Shown one piece after another: positions 42,751-51,755 of a stretch of DNA of 64,000 bases. Source of the stretch: an uncultured Roseibium sp. Its GTDB lineage: Bacteria > Pseudomonadota > Alphaproteobacteria > Rhizobiales > Stappiaceae. The notes under the pieces are model-generated. The model did no database searches. It was given only the letters and a program-made list of their open reading frames with translations, and was not told the DNA's origin. The position numbers and the translations under genes were made by a program. Location: positions 904,001 through 968,000 of the forward strand of contig NZ_OY769915.1 in NCBI RefSeq assembly GCF_963669205.1, written 5' to 3'. Positions within the stretch are counted from its first letter, which is position 1. Each line of letters starts with the position of its first letter.

Positions 42751-44016
42751 TCATGACCTTTGGCCGCCGCCGGTATCGCAGGATGGCCGGCCTCCGGTCC
42801 GCATCACGTCCGCAGCGCCTGCCGCGACCCAGAAAAGGGCCGCCAGCTTGATGGAATAGAACGAATTGGAAATCGTCATGAGCAGCGCGACATAAGTTGC
42901 CGCGAGTGCCTTGAACTGGATGGCGCGCTGATCTTCGATCGGCGCGAACATGTAAGCGGTCCAAAGTGCCATCAGCCCGACGGCACCGATCTGTGCAAGC
43001 GAATAGGCAAACCCGTTGTCGGCGAGGAACGGGATGTTCCTTTCCACGCCGAACAGGATCTCCGGTGTGACTTTCTGGAGGAGCTGACTGGCATGAAGCA
43101 GGCGCCCTCCCAGATCGTCCGTCCAGCCGATAGTCGTGGACCATCCGCCGTAGAGCGCAAGGGCGAAAAGCACCAGGAGCGGCAGAGCCCACCAGGTGAC
43201 CCGGGGCAGAATGCGCCCCAGTATGGCGGCAGCGATCAGGGCAAAGCAGACGAGCATGCCGAAGCGGGCGTCGGGCAGCACCACCGCCACAAAGGCCGCC
43301 AGGAACATCAGCATGCGATGCCGCATACCCCTTCGGAACAGCGCCCAAAGGCACAGGAACGCGCCGAAATTTCCCATCGTCACAGGTTCAAGAAACACCG
43401 AGGACGCGCGCACATTGCCCAGAAAGGCGAGGAAATTCCGCCCGCCGATGCGCGTACTGGAGACAAACAGGTTGGATCCTTCGACGAAATTTGAATCGGC
43501 TGTCAGTGTCCCCCGCGCGACATAGTAGTCGAATATGCTGACGATGCGCGTGTAGAGATCCAGAAAGAGGAACTCGAAGAAACCGACTGCAAGAACAAGG
43601 ATCGTGCAGATCCAGACCAGCCTGTCGGCGTCCTCGATCCTCCTGATGTTCCGCCCGATCATGTAAAAGACGATCGGAATCAGGAAATCGCGGATGGCCT
43701 TGAGGTCAAGCTCGGGACGTAGCGCCAGGACAAGGCCCATGTAGCTGAAGTATAGCAGCAGGAGCAGCAAAAGGATGCTGTTGCGGCTGAAGACAAGAAA
43801 CAGAGCTGCGGACAGCAACGCCATCTCCGAGAGAATGACAAGGCTCTCGGATATGCGGAAAGCGTTCGTGTTTACAACGGCCAGGGCGAAGTTGAAAAGC
43901 AGCGTGCCGGCAACGACCGCAAAGACGCATCGGAGCCAGAGACGGTATTGCGCCGCGTCCTGCAATTGCGGTATCGGCCAGGACTGGCTCTGGTCATACG
44001 GGGTTGAGTACGACAT
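42751..44016 (-). CDS. Wzy-like polysaccharide polymerase / O-antigen ligase family membrane protein
   Basis: A 421-aa protein with about 10-12 predicted helices and a long extracytoplasmic region (about residues 165-215, containing SSTRIGGRNF). This layout is typical of Wzy polymerases, which join repeat units in the periplasm. Its ATG at 44016 overlaps the 3' end of the GumC-like gene by 23 bp, so the two are co-translated; the longer frame to 44337 is an artefact of that overlap. Assignment rests on topology and context. Confidence 0.78.
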   Translation of the reverse strand: MSYSTPYDQSQSWPIPQLQDAAQYRLWLRCVFAVVAGTLLFNFALAVVNTNAFRISESLVILSEMALLSAALFLVFSRNSILLLLLLLYFSYMGLVLALRPELDLKAIRDFLIPIVFYMIGRNIRRIEDADRLVWICTILVLAVGFFEFLFLDLYTRIVSIFDYYVARGTLTADSNFVEGSNLFVSSTRIGGRNFLAFLGNVRASSVFLEPVTMGNFGAFLCLWALFRRGMRHRMLMFLAAFVAVVLPDARFGMLVCFALIAAAILGRILPRVTWWALPLLVLFALALYGGWSTTIGWTDDLGGRLLHASQLLQKVTPEILFGVERNIPFLADNGFAYSLAQIGAVGLMALWTAYMFAPIEDQRAIQFKALAATYVALLMTISNSFYSIKLAALFWVAAGAADVMRTGGRPSCDTGGGQRS

Positions 44017-46111
44017 TTCCGACAATCCGATCGAACCAGGGTTCAAGGAAAGCTGCGGCGTGCTCGAATTCGGCTGAATTGGTGTTTCCGACGGCGGTGA
44101 TGAGGACGATACAATCGCAGTGCCGCAGGAGAACCGGAAGCATCGGGCTCTCGTCGATATGTCCGGCATCGATGAGGAGGATGTCTTCTTGCGAGGATCC
44201 GAGATCCGCGCCGGAGGCGTATTTCTTGCGCGTGTCGATCTGTTCCACGCTGAGGTAGCCTGACAGCCCATGACCGTGGCCGGCATGCATGGGCGGGTGC
44301 GTTTCGCGCATATTACCGAGCTTGGTGACCGCCTCACTGAAGGCGTCGATCCGCGAATTCCGCGACCGTGGTCTTACCTGCATCTCCGCTTCATTGCTGC
44401 GCCCGGGTGTTGTGTGCGCAAACAGGATGTCTTCGCCCATGTCGTGCAGTTCTTCCGCGACACCGCGCACAAAGCCTGCGGTGTCGCCGGTCCGTCCGAC
44501 CGAAAGCGCAAGAATGTTCGCCGGGCGATTGTGGTCGATCGCGTGCCGGAGCGCGTAAGCCACCCGTGTGCGTGCGATTGCGGACCTGTTCTGTTCGAGG
44601 GAATGCGGCTTGCCGAACAGCCCCGGGGACGCGATCCGCGCGGAAACGCCTCTTGCGGACAGATTGCTCAGGTTCGCGAGGATCGGTGCGCCGGTTTGTG
44701 CGACCAGCTGCCGCTCCGAGACCATCGGTCCTTTCAGGACGGTCAGGGCGACGGCGCCTGAGGCCGCAACGGCAAATCCGAAGACCAGCGCAGCCGCAAG
44801 CACGACGATCTTCCGGGGGCCATTGGCGTTGGTCGGCACGGGGGCCTCGGACAGGATGCGTGTCGAATTCGTGTCGACGTCGGGCAACTCTTCCAGCTCC
44901 CGGGAGCGTTTGAGGAAGGCTTCGTAGACGGCCCGGCTCGCGTCGGCTTCGCTCTGCAGCTGGCGCAATTCGATCAGGGCCTTGCCTTGAAGACTGTTTT
45001 GCGACTGCAGGTTCTTGGACTGCAGTTCAAGCGCATTGACCGTTGACTGCGCCTGTTCAAAGCGGCTGCGCACGGACTGTTTGATGCGTTGCAGTTCGCT
45101 CTTGATTTCCCGCTGCGTGTTGGCGAGCTGCGAGCGCAGTTCGCGCAGCGTCGGGTGGTTGGCACCAAGGGTGGTCTCGGCTTCCGCGACCTGTTGGGCA
45201 ACCCGTGCATTCTGGACGCGCAAGGAACTCAGGACGGAGTTCCCGGCACCTGACGGCACGGTTCCGGCTTCAACATCGGAAAGCGTCAGCGGCGCCATCT
45301 GGTCGTAAATCGCCTTGGTGCGCTCAAGGTCGACGCGGGCATCGGTTATCTGCGTGTTGAGGGCCTCGATCTGCTGGTCGACGATCGACCCGCCGGAAGT
45401 GCTGATCAGACCCTGCTGCGCCTTGTAGGTCTCGACGGCTGCTTCCGCCTCTTCGACCCGTGCGCGCAGTTGCACGGCTTGTTTCCCCAGTGTTGATCCG
45501 GCTCGGGCAAGTGCTTCCGTCCGGCTGCTGCGTGTCTGCTGGATGTAGGCGTTTGCCGTTTCATTGGCGATCGCGGCGGCAAGATCCGCATCCGGATGTG
45601 TGGCCGTTATGGAAAAGACGAATGAATCGTCACGCCGGTTGACGTCAATTGTCTCTCTCAGCCCTTCCAGCGTTGCGGTGCGCACATCGACAGACGACCG
45701 CGAGCCGTTTTTCGACCCGCCGAGCACGGCGGCAAGCAGTCTTGCCTTCAGGCCAGGCTTCATGAAATCGGGATTGCCGTCCAGTTTGAGCGTATTGGCA
45801 ACCTCGTTCAGAACTGCTGCTGACAAGATGACGAATGCCTGGCTGTCGAGATCCATGCCCTGGAACGCCTGATTGCCGCGCGAGCCGGATGTGTCGGCTC
45901 CGATGATCTGCACACCTTCGGGCTGAATCAGCATTTCCGCGCTGGTCTGGTAGACCGGCGTCTTGAGGAAAGCATAGGCAAGCGCCAGCACAGCGAACAC
46001 GATGGGGCACACGATCAGCCAGACGACATGGCGTCGCAATATCGCCGGTATCTCTGACAAGTCTATCATCGTGCGATCGAACTTCAGTTTCGCTGATGCG
46101 CCAGCGCGCAT
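43994..46111 (-). CDS. GumC/ExoP-like co-polymerase with a degenerate tyrosine-kinase domain
   Basis: A 705-aa polysaccharide co-polymerase. A Wzz domain with transmembrane helix 1 (about residues 30-50) is followed by a long periplasmic coiled coil (about 185-400) and the second helix (about 435-458). The cytoplasmic part (about 515-705) matches a BY-kinase/ParA-like fold, but the Walker A position reads SVGRTGDTAGFV without the GKS/T, Walker A' is ILLIDAGHID, and there is no C-terminal tyrosine cluster. It should therefore control chain length without kinase activity. It heads the leftward operon that includes the polymerase. ATG at 46069 is an alternative start. Confidence 0.88.
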   Translation of the reverse strand: MRAGASAKLKFDRTMIDLSEIPAILRRHVVWLIVCPIVFAVLALAYAFLKTPVYQTSAEMLIQPEGVQIIGADTSGSRGNQAFQGMDLDSQAFVILSAAVLNEVANTLKLDGNPDFMKPGLKARLLAAVLGGSKNGSRSSVDVRTATLEGLRETIDVNRRDDSFVFSITATHPDADLAAAIANETANAYIQQTRSSRTEALARAGSTLGKQAVQLRARVEEAEAAVETYKAQQGLISTSGGSIVDQQIEALNTQITDARVDLERTKAIYDQMAPLTLSDVEAGTVPSGAGNSVLSSLRVQNARVAQQVAEAETTLGANHPTLRELRSQLANTQREIKSELQRIKQSVRSRFEQAQSTVNALELQSKNLQSQNSLQGKALIELRQLQSEADASRAVYEAFLKRSRELEELPDVDTNSTRILSEAPVPTNANGPRKIVVLAAALVFGFAVAASGAVALTVLKGPMVSERQLVAQTGAPILANLSNLSARGVSARIASPGLFGKPHSLEQNRSAIARTRVAYALRHAIDHNRPANILALSVGRTGDTAGFVRGVAEELHDMGEDILFAHTTPGRSNEAEMQVRPRSRNSRIDAFSEAVTKLGNMRETHPPMHAGHGHGLSGYLSVEQIDTRKKYASGADLGSSQEDILLIDAGHIDESPMLPVLLRHCDCIVLITAVGNTNSAEFEHAAAFLEPWFDRIVGNVVLNPV

Positions 46112-46411
46112 TTCAATTGATCACGCCTTGTCCGTTTTGTCCCTGCGCGATCGGTCATCAGAACGATTGGTAAACAAACATGATTAACGCATCGCAAATG
46201 CACGGCCCGATTTTGGGACAGGTCGGCAACCGCATGAAAATAACAATAATAAAATAGATCGAATTTTATCTTTCATGAAACGAAGTATTAATAGTAAATA
46301 TCTCAAGTCTATTCTTATTAAGCTATTTTAATTGTGTTCGATCTAAGACAATACGATCCTGAATAAAGATAAGATGAAAAAGTGCATTCGATACAGTATG
46401 GCGCTCATTCA
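46112..46411. other. AT-rich divergent promoter region between co-polymerase and GT26 genes
   Basis: About 300 bp, strongly AT-rich from 46240 to 46380, with no gene. Promoters of both divergent transcripts must be here; I could not select individual -35/-10 pairs with confidence. Confidence 0.5.
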
Positions 46412-47185
46412 ATGAACAAGGTGGACTTGAATCTTCCGATCAGAGTCGGATCGACGGCCATAGGGCCCCTGTCGATTCTGCGAATGAACTCGGAGGAAGT
46501 CGTCCAGCTTGTGCAGACGTCCGTCAAACTGCGCTATCCGGTCGAGATTGCCATATGCAATGCACATACGACGCTGACCGCGCTCGATGATCCGGCCTTC
46601 GCGGCGACCTTGCAGGAAATGACGCTGTTGAACGATGGCATCGGCATCGACCTTGCCAGCCGGTTCCTGAACGGCAAGGGGTTTCCGGACAATTTGAACG
46701 GCACCGACCTGGTGCCGGCAATATTGTCCGAAATTGAATCGCCGCTTCGCATCTTTCTGCTCGGTGCAAATGAAACCAGGGTTCAGCTCGCGAAGGAGCA
46801 TATCGAGCGGGTCTATCCCCGGCACCAGGTTGTCGGCGCGCGCAACGGTTACTTCGACATGGGCAATTGCGATGCCGTTTGCGCGGAGATCAATCGTGCC
46901 GCGCCGGATCTTCTTCTTGTCGGGATGGGCAATCCGCGCCAGGAGTACTTCATTGTTCAAAATCGCGCCAACCTGGATGCGACGGTCGCGATCGGCGTGG
47001 GAGCCCTGTTCGATTTCATGTCGGGATCGGTGATCAGGGCGCCGAAGATGGTTCAGGCCGCGGGGCTGGAATGGCTGTTCCGGCTATTGCAGGAGCCGCG
47101 CCGGCTGTTCCGCCGCTATGTGATCGGGATACCGCGGTTTTTCGCAGCACTCGTCAGGCTGAAATACGGCAAGGCCGAAACCTGA
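46412..47185 (+). CDS. WecG/TagA/CpsF-family glycosyltransferase (GT26, GumM-like)
   Basis: A 257-aa GT26 enzyme. ICNAHTTLTALDDPAF, LLNDGIGIDLASRF, IFLLGANETRVQLAKEHI and LLVGMGNPRQEYFI are family hallmarks; the Asp of NDGIGID is the proposed catalytic base. GumM adds glucuronate-linked glucose in xanthan assembly, and related enzymes add ManNAcA. A C-terminal basic amphipathic segment (LFRRYVIGIPRFFAALVRLK) anchors it to the membrane. The ATG at 46412 lacks a strong ribosome site; a GTG at 46382 would add 10 residues. Confidence 0.88.
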   Translation: MNKVDLNLPIRVGSTAIGPLSILRMNSEEVVQLVQTSVKLRYPVEIAICNAHTTLTALDDPAFAATLQEMTLLNDGIGIDLASRFLNGKGFPDNLNGTDLVPAILSEIESPLRIFLLGANETRVQLAKEHIERVYPRHQVVGARNGYFDMGNCDAVCAEINRAAPDLLLVGMGNPRQEYFIVQNRANLDATVAIGVGALFDFMSGSVIRAPKMVQAAGLEWLFRLLQEPRRLFRRYVIGIPRFFAALVRLKYGKAET

Positions 47186-47194
47186 CGCATTGTT

Positions 47195-47962
47195 CTAGCG
47201 CTCTCTCCGGTCCATCAGGTCCCGCGCTCTTTTGAGAACTCCCGCGAGATCCGGCGCTGTTTCAGCCTCCGGCAACTGCGGCCGGTCAATCATGAACACC
47301 GGCAATTTGAGCATCCGTGCCGCTTCGATCTTCGCATAGGAGCGTCCTCCACCACTGTTTTTCGTCACGACATGCGTGATGCCATGTCTTCGCAGGAGGT
47401 CTGCTTCCTGCAAAGAGGATTGCGGCGGGCGCTGGAGGATCAGGTCCCACCCCCCCGGCAGCGGTTGCCGGGGCGTTTCGATCATCCGGGCAAGGCAATG
47501 GATGTCCTCGCGCCACGTGAATTGCCGGATTTCCTTGCGGCCAACGGCGAGAAACGCCCTGGCATTCTCGGGCAGGGCTTGAGCCGCGTCCCGCATGGAA
47601 CCGAAATGCATCCAGTCGTCATCGGGAAGCGCTGTCCAGCCGGGCCTCTCGAGCCGGATCAGCGGAAGCCGCAGGGCCCGGCATGCCTCTGACGTGTTCC
47701 GGCTCATCTGCGCGGCGAACGGATGGGTCGCATCGATGACGAGAGTGACATGTTCCGCACGCAGGAAGGCGCTCAGTCCGGCAACGCCTCCGAACCCGCC
47801 AACCCTGGCAGGTACTCCGAGATCCGGCAGATCCTTGACGGCACCGGCAAATGACGCCGTCAGACGAGCGCTGGCGAAGCAAGCTGCGAGTTCCATTGCA
47901 AGCTGGCGTGCCTCGAACGTACCGGCGAGCAGCAGGATGTGCTCAGCCCTCGTCAAAGCCAC
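47195..47962 (-). CDS. cobK: Precorrin-6A / cobalt-precorrin-6A reductase
   Basis: A 255-aa reductase that reduces the corrin macrocycle during B12 synthesis with NADPH. HILLLAGTFEARQLA at the N-terminus, VIDATHPFAAQMSRN and VVTKNSGGGRSYAKIEAA are CobK/CbiJ signatures. The GTG at 47962 overlaps the cbiD stop by 20 bp, showing tight coupling. The gene is last in the leftward cbiD-cobK pair and converges on the GT26 gene with a 9-bp gap. Confidence 0.9.
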   Translation of the reverse strand: MALTRAEHILLLAGTFEARQLAMELAACFASARLTASFAGAVKDLPDLGVPARVGGFGGVAGLSAFLRAEHVTLVIDATHPFAAQMSRNTSEACRALRLPLIRLERPGWTALPDDDWMHFGSMRDAAQALPENARAFLAVGRKEIRQFTWREDIHCLARMIETPRQPLPGGWDLILQRPPQSSLQEADLLRRHGITHVVTKNSGGGRSYAKIEAARMLKLPVFMIDRPQLPEAETAPDLAGVLKRARDLMDRRER

Positions 47963-49040
47963 TCTCTCCGATGATTTTGCCGTCGCGATCCGTGATCAGG
48001 ACTTCCAGCGAAATCGGGGCGTCCCTGAGGATCTGACGAACCTCTCTTTTGGTGCGTTTTGCCAGAAGGCTGCTCAGATCGAGCTTCTCTTCATGGGACC
48101 TGTCGAGCACTTCCTTGGCGGTGTTTGCCGTCGCGGCGTCCGCAACAAGAGACCCGGACGCACCGGCCTCTGTGAGCAGGTCCTGCAAGAAAACGAAATC
48201 GACGGAGCTTCGGCCGGAATGAAGGTCCAGCGCTCCGTTGGCGAGCTTCGAGAATTTCGCGAAGCCCCCGGAAAGTGTCAGCTTTTCAACCGGGTGACCG
48301 CGCAGGTACTTGAGCAGGCCCCCGGCAAAGTCTCCCATGTCGAGATAAGCGGTCTCGTCGAGCACGTAGCGGCTCCGGACGGCGTCTTCCGATGCCGATC
48401 CGGTTGCACCAACGACGTGTTTCAGGCCGACGGCACGGGCCACGTCGATGCCGCGGTGGATCGAGGCAATCCATGCGGCACACGAAAACGGGCGCACGAT
48501 GCCAGTTGTGCCGAGGACCGACAATCCGCCGACAATGCCGAGCCGCGGGTTCATGGTCTTCAGCGCGAGCGCCGCACCTCCTTCGATCGAGATTTCGACC
48601 TCTGCATCCGGTGCGGTATCCAGCCCGGTTGCGGCCTCCGATATCGCCGTTTCGATCATCCGGCGCGGCACGGGATTGATGGCGGGCTCGCCAGGGGGGA
48701 TCGGCAAGCCCGGTCGTGTAACCGTTCCGACCCCTTCTCCCGCCTTGAACCGGACGCCTTCACCAGCGGGCAGCAAACGCACGGTGGAGGTGATCAGCGC
48801 GCCATGGGTGACGTCCGGATCGTCGCCCGCATCCTTGGTGATCGTGGCGAAGGCCGAGCCGTTCGAAACGCCGTGCCGTGTCAGAACGAAATCGGCTGTT
48901 CCCCCCTTGGGCAGGGTGATTCCCACCGGATCGGGGAAGGTGCCGGAATGAAGCGCGGTAAACGCGGCCTTCGCCGCCGCCGTTGCGCAGGCGCCGGTGG
49001 TCCAGCCTCGTCTGAGTTCTTTCGGCTCGTTCTTCGACAT
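47943..49040 (-). CDS. cbiD: Cobalt-precorrin-5B C1-methyltransferase
   Basis: A 365-aa enzyme that methylates C1 of cobalt-precorrin-5B in the cobalt-early B12 pathway; the aerobic route uses CobF instead. LRRGWTTGACATAAAKAA at the N-terminus, VTRPGLPIPPGEPAINPVPR and GGLSVLGTTGIVRPFS are CbiD signatures. The ATG at 49040 is used; the longer frame overlaps the divergent cobA. Its presence, with CbiG and CbiX, identifies the pathway variant. Confidence 0.93.
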   Translation of the reverse strand: MSKNEPKELRRGWTTGACATAAAKAAFTALHSGTFPDPVGITLPKGGTADFVLTRHGVSNGSAFATITKDAGDDPDVTHGALITSTVRLLPAGEGVRFKAGEGVGTVTRPGLPIPPGEPAINPVPRRMIETAISEAATGLDTAPDAEVEISIEGGAALALKTMNPRLGIVGGLSVLGTTGIVRPFSCAAWIASIHRGIDVARAVGLKHVVGATGSASEDAVRSRYVLDETAYLDMGDFAGGLLKYLRGHPVEKLTLSGGFAKFSKLANGALDLHSGRSSVDFVFLQDLLTEAGASGSLVADAATANTAKEVLDRSHEEKLDLSSLLAKRTKREVRQILRDAPISLEVLITDRDGKIIGESGFDEG

Positions 49041-49170
49041 GATCCTTCTATAGCCGAAGTCCCGCAGCAGCGCGCGCCTTGGCAGCGCAATTGACTGAAA
49101 TGTCGCATTCCTTTCGATTTCCATCGCTGATTTGCTTGGCGTGCGATGATTTGCCGGATACACAGGAACG

Positions 49171-50037
49171 ATGAGCGTGTCGGAACTGAACAACACTTTG
49201 CCCAGGGGACTGCCGGAATTCGAGTCCGGCTGGGTGTGGCTTGCGGGTGCGGGCCCGGGAGATCCGGGGCTTTTGACGCTGCACGCGGTGAACGGTTTGC
49301 GCCAGGCCGACGTCGTCGTCTACGACGCGCTTGTCGACAAGAGCATCCTCGATTGGGTCAGGCCGGGCACCATCACCGACTATGCCGGAAAACGCGGCGG
49401 CAAGCCGAGCCCGAAACAGCGCGACATCACGTTGAAGCTGATTGACTATGCCCGCTCGGGCAAGCGCGTCCTGCGTCTCAAGGGCGGCGATCCGTTCGTT
49501 TTCGGGCGCGGCGGCGAGGAAGCCCTCGGCCTGGTCGAGGCCGGTGTCCCTTTCCGGATCATACCGGGCGTCACCGCCGGAATCGGCGGTCTGGCCTATG
49601 CCGGGATTCCGGCAACCCATCGCGACTGCAACCAGGCCGTGACATTCCTGACCGGTCACGATCAGACCGGACTGACGCCGGATGCCGTCAACTGGGATGG
49701 CGTTGCCAAGGGATCGCCCGTCATCGTGATGTACATGGCGATGAAGCATCTGGAGACCATAGCCGGCAAACTCATTGCTTGTGGGCGGTCGGTGGACGAG
49801 CCTGTCGGTATCGTGTGCAATGCGTCCCTTGCCGGGCAACGGGTTCTCGAAACCACTCTTGGCAGGTGTTCCGAAGAGGCGAAAGTTGCCGGAATTCAGC
49901 CGCCCGCCATTGTCTGCGTGGGGGAAGTCGTCCGTCTGCGCCAGGGACTCGATTGGCTCGGCGCGATGTCGGGCAAGGTGCTGAATTCCGACCCGCTGGG
50001 CCTCAGGTCCGAAAGCCGCTCGGCAGATGCCGGCTGA
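49171..50037 (+). CDS. cobA: Uroporphyrinogen-III C-methyltransferase (SUMT)
   Basis: A 288-aa SAM-dependent methyltransferase that makes precorrin-2 from uroporphyrinogen III. VWLAGAGPGDPGLLTLHAV, LRLKGGDPFVFGRGGEE and VMYMAMKHLETI are the SUMT signatures. There is no CysG/Met8 oxidase domain, so the precorrin-2 dehydrogenase must be encoded elsewhere. A CAGGA site precedes the ATG. It overlaps cobB by 11 bp and is divergent from cbiD. Confidence 0.94.
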   Translation: MSVSELNNTLPRGLPEFESGWVWLAGAGPGDPGLLTLHAVNGLRQADVVVYDALVDKSILDWVRPGTITDYAGKRGGKPSPKQRDITLKLIDYARSGKRVLRLKGGDPFVFGRGGEEALGLVEAGVPFRIIPGVTAGIGGLAYAGIPATHRDCNQAVTFLTGHDQTGLTPDAVNWDGVAKGSPVIVMYMAMKHLETIAGKLIACGRSVDEPVGIVCNASLAGQRVLETTLGRCSEEAKVAGIQPPAIVCVGEVVRLRQGLDWLGAMSGKVLNSDPLGLRSESRSADAG

Positions 50038-51340
50038 ACCTGCTGCCGGGGCAGCCAGGGGTCTCCTGATCGCGGCCCCGTCCTCCGGGGCGGGCAAGAC
50101 GACGCTGACTCTGGCCTTGATCCGGGCACTCAGGAATGCAGGGCATTCTGTCGTCTCTGCCAAATCCGGTCCGGACTATATCGATCCGCGCTTTCATGAA
50201 GCTGCGAGCGGCGCTCCCTGTCTCAATCTCGATGCCTGGGCGATGGACCCGGTGACGCTGTCTTCCCTGGCGGTGGGGCAGGCGGCAGGGAACGATCTGA
50301 TGATCGTCGAAGGGGCCATGGGGCTTTTCGACGGGGCCGCGAACGGTCGCGGATCGGCTGCGGAACTCGCCGCAGCGCTGTCCGTTCCCGTTGTCCTGGT
50401 CGTTGACTGCGCCAGGCAATCCCAGTCGGTCGCAGCACTGGTGCACGGCTTCCGGACTTACCGCCCGGACATCGACGTTGCCGGGGTCATCCTTAATCGC
50501 GTTGGCAGTGCACGTCATGAAGACATGTTGCGCGCGGCTCTTGCATCCCTCGGCGTGACGATTTTCGGTGCCTTGCCAAGATCGCCGGATCTGGTTCTGC
50601 CGGAAAGGCATCTGGGCCTCGTGCAGGCGTTCGAGCATGCCGACCTGGAGGCGTTCCTGGAAGGGGCGGCAGAACTTTGCAGCCGGAATGTCGACCTGGC
50701 GGCGGTTGCAGGCGCCGCCGCAACCCTTGACGGGAGCCCCAGTGAAAAGGCGGTGTTGCCGGCGCCCCTGGGGCAACGGATCGCGGTTGCAAGCGACGTC
50801 GCCTTTGCCTTTTGCTACCAGCACTTGCTCGAATTCTGGAGGCGCGAGGGGGCGGAACTCAACTTCTTTTCACCGCTGGCTGACGAGGGGCCTGATATTC
50901 GCGCGGATGCCGTCTTTCTGCCCGGAGGCTATCCCGAACTCCACGCTGGTGCGCTGGCAGCTGCAGGAAATTTCAAAGCCGGTCTGTGCGACGCCGCGCG
51001 CGCGGGAACCCTCATCTACGGTGAATGCGGTGGCTACATGGTTCTCGGTGAAGTGCTCGTCGACGCCGAAGGTGCCCGCCATGACATGCTCGGACTTCTG
51101 CCGCTGGAAACCTCGTTCGCCAATCGCACGCGGCATCTCGGATACCGCAAGGTCGATCCCCTCGGCGGCCTGCCCTGGACCACGTCCCTGTCGGCACACG
51201 AATTTCACTACGCCACCATCTTGAGGGAAGGCAACGCGGACCGTCTCTTCCGCGCAACCGATGCCGAAGGCAGTACCCTGCCCGACATGGGCTTGAGGGC
51301 CGGCACCGTCATGGGATCGTTTGCCCATGTGATCGCCTGA
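50027..51340 (+). CDS. cobB: Cobyrinate / hydrogenobyrinate a,c-diamide synthase
   Basis: A 437-aa glutamine amidotransferase that amidates the a and c side chains of the corrin ring using ATP and glutamine. The N-terminal dethiobiotin-synthetase-like domain has Walker A APSSGAGKTT; the C-terminal class I amidotransferase domain has its catalytic Cys in IYGECGGYMVLGE. CobB and CbiA cannot be told apart by eye; given the cobalt-early set next to it, the substrate is probably cobyrinate. The start overlaps the 3' end of cobA. Confidence 0.93.
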   Translation: MPAEPAAGAARGLLIAAPSSGAGKTTLTLALIRALRNAGHSVVSAKSGPDYIDPRFHEAASGAPCLNLDAWAMDPVTLSSLAVGQAAGNDLMIVEGAMGLFDGAANGRGSAAELAAALSVPVVLVVDCARQSQSVAALVHGFRTYRPDIDVAGVILNRVGSARHEDMLRAALASLGVTIFGALPRSPDLVLPERHLGLVQAFEHADLEAFLEGAAELCSRNVDLAAVAGAAATLDGSPSEKAVLPAPLGQRIAVASDVAFAFCYQHLLEFWRREGAELNFFSPLADEGPDIRADAVFLPGGYPELHAGALAAAGNFKAGLCDAARAGTLIYGECGGYMVLGEVLVDAEGARHDMLGLLPLETSFANRTRHLGYRKVDPLGGLPWTTSLSAHEFHYATILREGNADRLFRATDAEGSTLPDMGLRAGTVMGSFAHVIA

Positions 51341-51755
51341 CGCGCCAATGCGAGACCGTCATCAAATTCAGACAGAGTTGGTCCTCCGATCGCCGCCCCG
51401 GCCCTGAGCCGGGGCCTTCTGCCAGTTGCTGTTCAGGTCCCGGATCAAGTCCGGGACGGCACAGCCTGCGAGGCAATCATCATGACACAGAAGGAATTGC
51501 TCCAACGATTGCCGTCCCGGCTCTGCGCTGCGCTTGGCCGGGACGACATCTGCGGAAGCAAACCTCATCCTGAGGAAGCGCGTCGGCGCTGTCTCGAAGG
51601 ATGGGCCGCGAGCGCCCATAGCCCATCCTTCGAGACGCACGCAAGCGTGCTCCTCAGGATGAAGCTGTGGATTGGGGTGACCTGGATCGGTCTGATTGTG
51701 TTCCGGGTTCGCTCCGCTCACGCTGCCGTTGAAACGACCGCCGGACGCATTGGCG
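51341..51755. repeat. Intergenic array of palindromic repeats downstream of cobB
   Basis: Four hairpin units lie in a row: GCCCCGGC/GCCGGGGC (51395-51415), GTCCCGGA/TCCGGGAC (51437-51457), CGTCCCGGC/GCCGGGACG (51513-51545), and a long nested one at 51565-51662, whose outer arms are TCATCCTGAGGA/TCCTCAGGATGA and inner arms GTCTCGAAGGATGGGC/GCCCATCCTTCGAGAC. These resemble the dispersed palindromic repeats common in alphaproteobacterial intergenic DNA. The first unit may also end cobB transcription. No gene is supported here. Confidence 0.7.

Noticed and set aside
44017..44337. N-terminal extension of the Wzy-like protein
   Set aside because: Ser/Arg/Pro-rich low-quality sequence overlapping the end of the GumC-like gene; the membrane protein begins at 44016.
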